NCBI GenBank assembly: GCA_934725655.1
Contig: CAKVCJ010000085.1
Span: 1-7,501, forward strand
Reading direction: 5' to 3'
Length of the DNA stretch: 7,501 nt
Origin: an uncultured Brachyspira sp.
GTDB lineage: Bacteria; Spirochaetota; Brachyspiria; Brachyspirales; Brachyspiraceae
The notes beneath the pieces are model-generated. The model saw only the letters and a list, made by a program, of their open reading frames with translations, had not been told where the DNA came from and searched no databases. Position 1 is the stretch's first letter; each line of letters opens with the position of its first letter. The position numbers and the translations under genes are program-made. This document shows, piece by piece, positions 4,485 to 7,501 of this stretch.

Positions 4485-5294
4485 ATGATTAAAGCTTTAA
4501 CTATAGCTGGTTTTGATGGTTCGGGCGGGGCTGGAATACAGGCCGATTTAAAAGTATTTTCTGCTTTGGGCTGTTATGGAATGTGTGTATTAACTGCATT
4601 GCCTGTACAGAATACTCAAGGGGTGAGAAGCTGTTATGAAATAGATATTAAAGCTATAGAAGAGCAGCTATATTGCATATTTGATGATATAGTTCCAGAT
4701 GCCATAAAAATAGGAATGCTATTTAATAATGATATAATAAAGCTTGTTGCACACTTTTTGGAAAATAATTCCAAAAATATACCTATAATAGTTGATCCTG
4801 TTATGGTGGCAAAGAGCGGAGATAGGCTTCTTTTGGAGGATGCGGTTGAAAGTTTAAAAAAATATATTATTCCTCTTTCTACAGTAATTACCCCAAATAT
4901 ACCAGAGGCAGAGGACATCACTAATAAAAAAATTGTTACTGATGAAGACATGATTAATGCTGCTGATGATATACTAAAAATGGGGGCTAAAAATGTAATG
5001 CTTAAGGGCGGACATTTAGATGGAAAGCTTTCAAGAGATTTATTTATAAACGCTAAAGAACATGAGTTTCTTGATGCTGTTAGAATAGATACTAAAAATA
5101 CACATGGCACAGGATGCACATTATCTGCTGCTATTTGCAGTTATATTGCTCATAAAAAATCACCATTAGAAGCTTGCATTTTAGCTAAGAGTTATTTATT
5201 TAATGCTTTAGAATCTGCTAAAATTGATAGTGTTGGCAAGGGGCATGGACCTGTTAATCATTTTTATGAACTTTGGAAGTATTTAAAGTTTTAA
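4485..5294 (+). CDS. thiD: Hydroxymethylpyrimidine/phosphomethylpyrimidine kinase ThiD
   Basis: A 269-aa ribokinase-fold enzyme that phosphorylates HMP to HMP-P and then HMP-PP for thiamin diphosphate synthesis; length is normal for ThiD. Seen: TIAGFDGSGGAGIQADLK (6-23, usual form AGSDSSGGAGIQAD), the substrate-side ALPVQNTQGV (38-47), DPVMVAKSGDRLL (104-116), TPNIPEAE (136-143), LKGGH (173-177), the anion-hole/catalytic NTHGTGC (205-211) and the closing GHGPVNHF (253-260). Some family members act on pyridoxal, but these motifs favour ThiD. The start has AGGA (4474-4477) with a 7-nt spacer, 15 nt after the receiver-PilZ gene, so the two are probably cotranscribed. No other thiamin gene is in the window; it may serve salvage or a pathway encoded elsewhere. 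Its stop is 5 nt from that of the opposing gene. Confidence 0.93.
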   Translation: MIKALTIAGFDGSGGAGIQADLKVFSALGCYGMCVLTALPVQNTQGVRSCYEIDIKAIEEQLYCIFDDIVPDAIKIGMLFNNDIIKLVAHFLENNSKNIPIIVDPVMVAKSGDRLLLEDAVESLKKYIIPLSTVITPNIPEAEDITNKKIVTDEDMINAADDILKMGAKNVMLKGGHLDGKLSRDLFINAKEHEFLDAVRIDTKNTHGTGCTLSAAICSYIAHKKSPLEACILAKSYLFNALESAKIDSVGKGHGPVNHFYELWKYLKF

Positions 5295-5299
5295 TTGCT

Positions 5300-7489
5300 T
5301 TATTCTAAATCGCTTATTAATTCATAATAATACTTCTTGCCTTGAAATATATCTTGAGATAATATTTTTTGTGCATTCTCATATTTAAAAATTTCAGAGT
5401 TTTCATCGGCATTGTTTTCTAATATTAAAGAATTGTTAGTAATTTTATAATATTTATGATATGTGCTTATGGTGTTGTCAATTTCTTCTTTGTATAGAAG
5501 TGAAATAACTGAGTTTTTGTAATTTGTTATTCCTGCATTGATTGCTATAAACATAGGTATATTTTCTGGTACTATATTTACAGGTGCTTTATATGCTCCA
5601 TTAGTGCCGTCCCATACAAGGAGCGGACTTGGGCTATTATCTTCCAAAAAACTTTTCTTTATATTTTCATCTATAGTTGAACGTTCTATTATTGCTCTTA
5701 AATATGGATATAAATGGTCATGCTTAAATATTATTAATGCATTAGGTGAATGTTTTAATATTGTATCTCTAATTTTTAATATTTCTATTGCCGTCATTAC
5801 AGAGTTATCTATTGTTTCTAATAAATTTACTCTGTCATTGCCGTTAAAATAATTCATAAACTTTTTATTGTTTTCTGCTATATTAAAATTATTTTCTATA
5901 TGAGAATCTGTATGTCCCAAAATTGTAAAACCAGAGATAAATATAGGATGTTTAAGATTGTTTATATTAGTTTTTAAGTAGTTGTTTATATTTGTGATGT
6001 TTAGTCCGAATATTGAATTGCTGAAACCTATTGAAGGGTAGAATGTTTTAAGATTATATGTGTTTAATGCTTCTTCTAATGCTAAAGTATAGTATCCGTT
6101 TTCATTTAAAAGACCTATTAATGTTTTATCTATTTTTTCTGATTGAGTCTTTGGATATAGGGGGCTTGAAGCAGTGAGTCCAGAAAGTCTTGCATAAAAA
6201 CTTCCATTATTAACATTTGGCGGTATTTTTTGAGATGCATTTGCCCATTTCCTATATTCTTTTGGGAAGGGGTCTTTATTAAATAACTTGACAAAATGCG
6301 AGTAATCGTAAAAAGATTCTAAAAATACTAAAAATATATCTCTTTTATTTTCATTTTCTTGTAATAATAAATTTGATAAGTCTCTTTTTTCCTCATAGGC
6401 TTTTAATAAGTTTATAGAGTTTAATACTAATTCTTTGCTTGGCTTTATATTATTTATCCTATCATAATTGATTCTATAATTGAGAGTATATATTATTCCT
6501 CTTTTGTTTGCATTTCTTAAAAAATCTATGCTCCATATATCAACTTTATTTGGTTTTAAAAATAAAATATATGATATAGCTATTATTGACAGCATCATTA
6601 ATATTGCATTTAATTTTTTTATTTTAAATATTCTGTACAAATTGTATATAAATAAAAATAATAATAAAAATATAGAAGAGAAATATGTTATAGTAGAGAG
6701 TATAGTTATAATTTTTATGCTTGTAGGCAGTACTGTTATAAGAGAAGAGTATAGATTGGGCATATCAGAAAATAATACAACCATATCTAATACGCTTAAT
6801 GCTATAATTTCTATTACGAAAAAGGAAAAGTTTGTTATAATGCAAAATAATATTGTAAGAATTATTCTATGATTTTTTATATGAATAAAATTTGGTATAT
6901 AGCATAATAAATTATATGATATTATTATAAATAAATAAGAGTATAATATATCATAAATATTTGTTTGCAGTTTTAGCATTGAAGATAGAGGAAGAATTAA
7001 TTTAGTTATTGAGAAGTAGAGCAGTGTATGTATTATTAATAGCAGTATATATGTTTTATAATTTTTTATTATGTTTGGTATTATATATAAATAGATTATA
7101 GGAAATAATATTATTAATATAATAAGAAATACAAAAACTTCTTTTCTTAATTTAAACTTATATTCTATATTTTCTATTTTATCATTTACATCCAAACTTT
7201 TATCTGTAATTAATGTTCCAGATGAGCTTCCATTATTAAATTTGATAGATATTATATTTTCTATTATTTGATTTGTATTTGGATATAGTTTATATATTTT
7301 ATTATTTGCAAAAAATTTTGATTTATATTTTAAAGTAAAAGAATATTTATTTTCTACAATATTTTTGAAATTAGTAATATATGATTTTCTTTTAATATTT
7401 CCAAATATAGAAGCAATTATAATAATAAAAATGATTATAGATATGAATATAAAATATGATAATAAAAATGTTTTTTTATTTAGTTTCAT
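5300..7489 (-). CDS. Membrane-anchored sulfatase-fold transferase (LtaS/OpgB-like)
   Basis: A 729-aa inner-membrane protein. Membrane segments lie near residues 9-29, 117-137, 147-166, 182-197, 210-232, 255-282 and 296-311, with a soluble loop of about 85 residues between the first two. The C-terminal domain (about 384-650), expected outside the membrane, has the alkaline-phosphatase/sulfatase fold of lipoteichoic-acid synthase and OpgB: IFLVFLESFYDY (metal ligand E391), NNGSFYARLSGLTA (S430 where LtaS has its Thr nucleophile), FTILGHTDSH (H526 and H530 near the substrate His) and IIFKHDHLYPY (D591-H592, metal pair). Such enzymes move phosphoglycerol or phosphoethanolamine from lipids onto envelope glycans; donor and acceptor here are unknown. 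About 80 C-terminal residues follow the fold. ATG 7487-7489 has no Shine-Dalgarno in the 12 nt left before the window edge, so an upstream start cannot be excluded. Confidence 0.8.
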   Translation of the reverse strand: MKLNKKTFLLSYFIFISIIIFIIIIASIFGNIKRKSYITNFKNIVENKYSFTLKYKSKFFANNKIYKLYPNTNQIIENIISIKFNNGSSSGTLITDKSLDVNDKIENIEYKFKLRKEVFVFLIILIILFPIIYLYIIPNIIKNYKTYILLLIIHTLLYFSITKLILPLSSMLKLQTNIYDILYSYLFIIISYNLLCYIPNFIHIKNHRIILTILFCIITNFSFFVIEIIALSVLDMVVLFSDMPNLYSSLITVLPTSIKIITILSTITYFSSIFLLLFLFIYNLYRIFKIKKLNAILMMLSIIAISYILFLKPNKVDIWSIDFLRNANKRGIIYTLNYRINYDRINNIKPSKELVLNSINLLKAYEEKRDLSNLLLQENENKRDIFLVFLESFYDYSHFVKLFNKDPFPKEYRKWANASQKIPPNVNNGSFYARLSGLTASSPLYPKTQSEKIDKTLIGLLNENGYYTLALEEALNTYNLKTFYPSIGFSNSIFGLNITNINNYLKTNINNLKHPIFISGFTILGHTDSHIENNFNIAENNKKFMNYFNGNDRVNLLETIDNSVMTAIEILKIRDTILKHSPNALIIFKHDHLYPYLRAIIERSTIDENIKKSFLEDNSPSPLLVWDGTNGAYKAPVNIVPENIPMFIAINAGITNYKNSVISLLYKEEIDNTISTYHKYYKITNNSLILENNADENSEIFKYENAQKILSQDIFQGKKYYYELISDLE

Positions 7490-7501
7490 GCGGCAGTATT
7501 C

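Noticed and set aside
4634..5119. Open frame of 161 codons on the minus strand within thiD
   Set aside because: The plus-strand frame carries every ThiD motif; the antisense product is Ser/Ile-rich without any family signal.
5538..6872. Two plus-strand open frames (5538-5852 and 6480-6872) within the sulfatase-fold gene
   Set aside because: Both are antisense to catalytic or membrane segments of a 729-codon frame; no ribosome binding sites or domains are seen.

Overview
The window is strongly AT-rich, carries strong Shine-Dalgarno sites and sigma-70-type promoters, and encodes proteins rich in Lys, Asn and Ile. Gene content, codon bias and the GC-richer 'ttcttt...gaacc' intergenic repeats suggest an anaerobic spirochaete of the genus Brachyspira. 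This assignment is inference from pattern recognition; no search was run. All genes look chromosomal, and there is no tRNA, rRNA, transposase or CRISPR array.

Left end (1-855, minus strand): a two-gene encapsulin operon. The first gene encodes a small encapsulated ferritin (EncFtn) whose C-terminus ends in an encapsulin cargo-loading peptide. The second is the 5' part of the family 1 encapsulin shell gene, which runs off the left edge. A near-consensus promoter drives the pair, and a perfect 9-bp inverted repeat overlaps its -10 box. Together the products should form an iron-storing or iron-detoxifying nanocompartment. A LUD-domain protein with a Cys-rich C-terminus is transcribed divergently (950-1579) from its own good promoter.

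Middle (1600-3700): a small secreted protein of unknown function on the minus strand, with a strong promoter and an almost leaderless mRNA. Next comes a 0.5-kb gene-free stretch holding two diverged copies of a structured intergenic repeat and two adjacent stable hairpins. A P1-family (DmpA-like, S58) self-processing aminopeptidase follows on the minus strand.

Right part (3700-7501): a plus-strand pair encodes a degenerate receiver-PilZ-like protein and the thiamin enzyme ThiD, 15 nt apart. ThiD meets, stop to stop with 5 nt between, a large minus-strand membrane protein. That protein has an N-terminal multi-span region and a C-terminal alkaline-phosphatase/sulfatase-fold domain of the LtaS/OpgB (MdoB) type, probably an envelope phosphoglycerol or related head-group transferase.

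The encapsulin-ferritin operon is the clearest specialised system here. The other points worth following are the pseudo-receiver/PilZ-like protein, the structured repeats, and the operator-like dyad in front of the nanocompartment genes.
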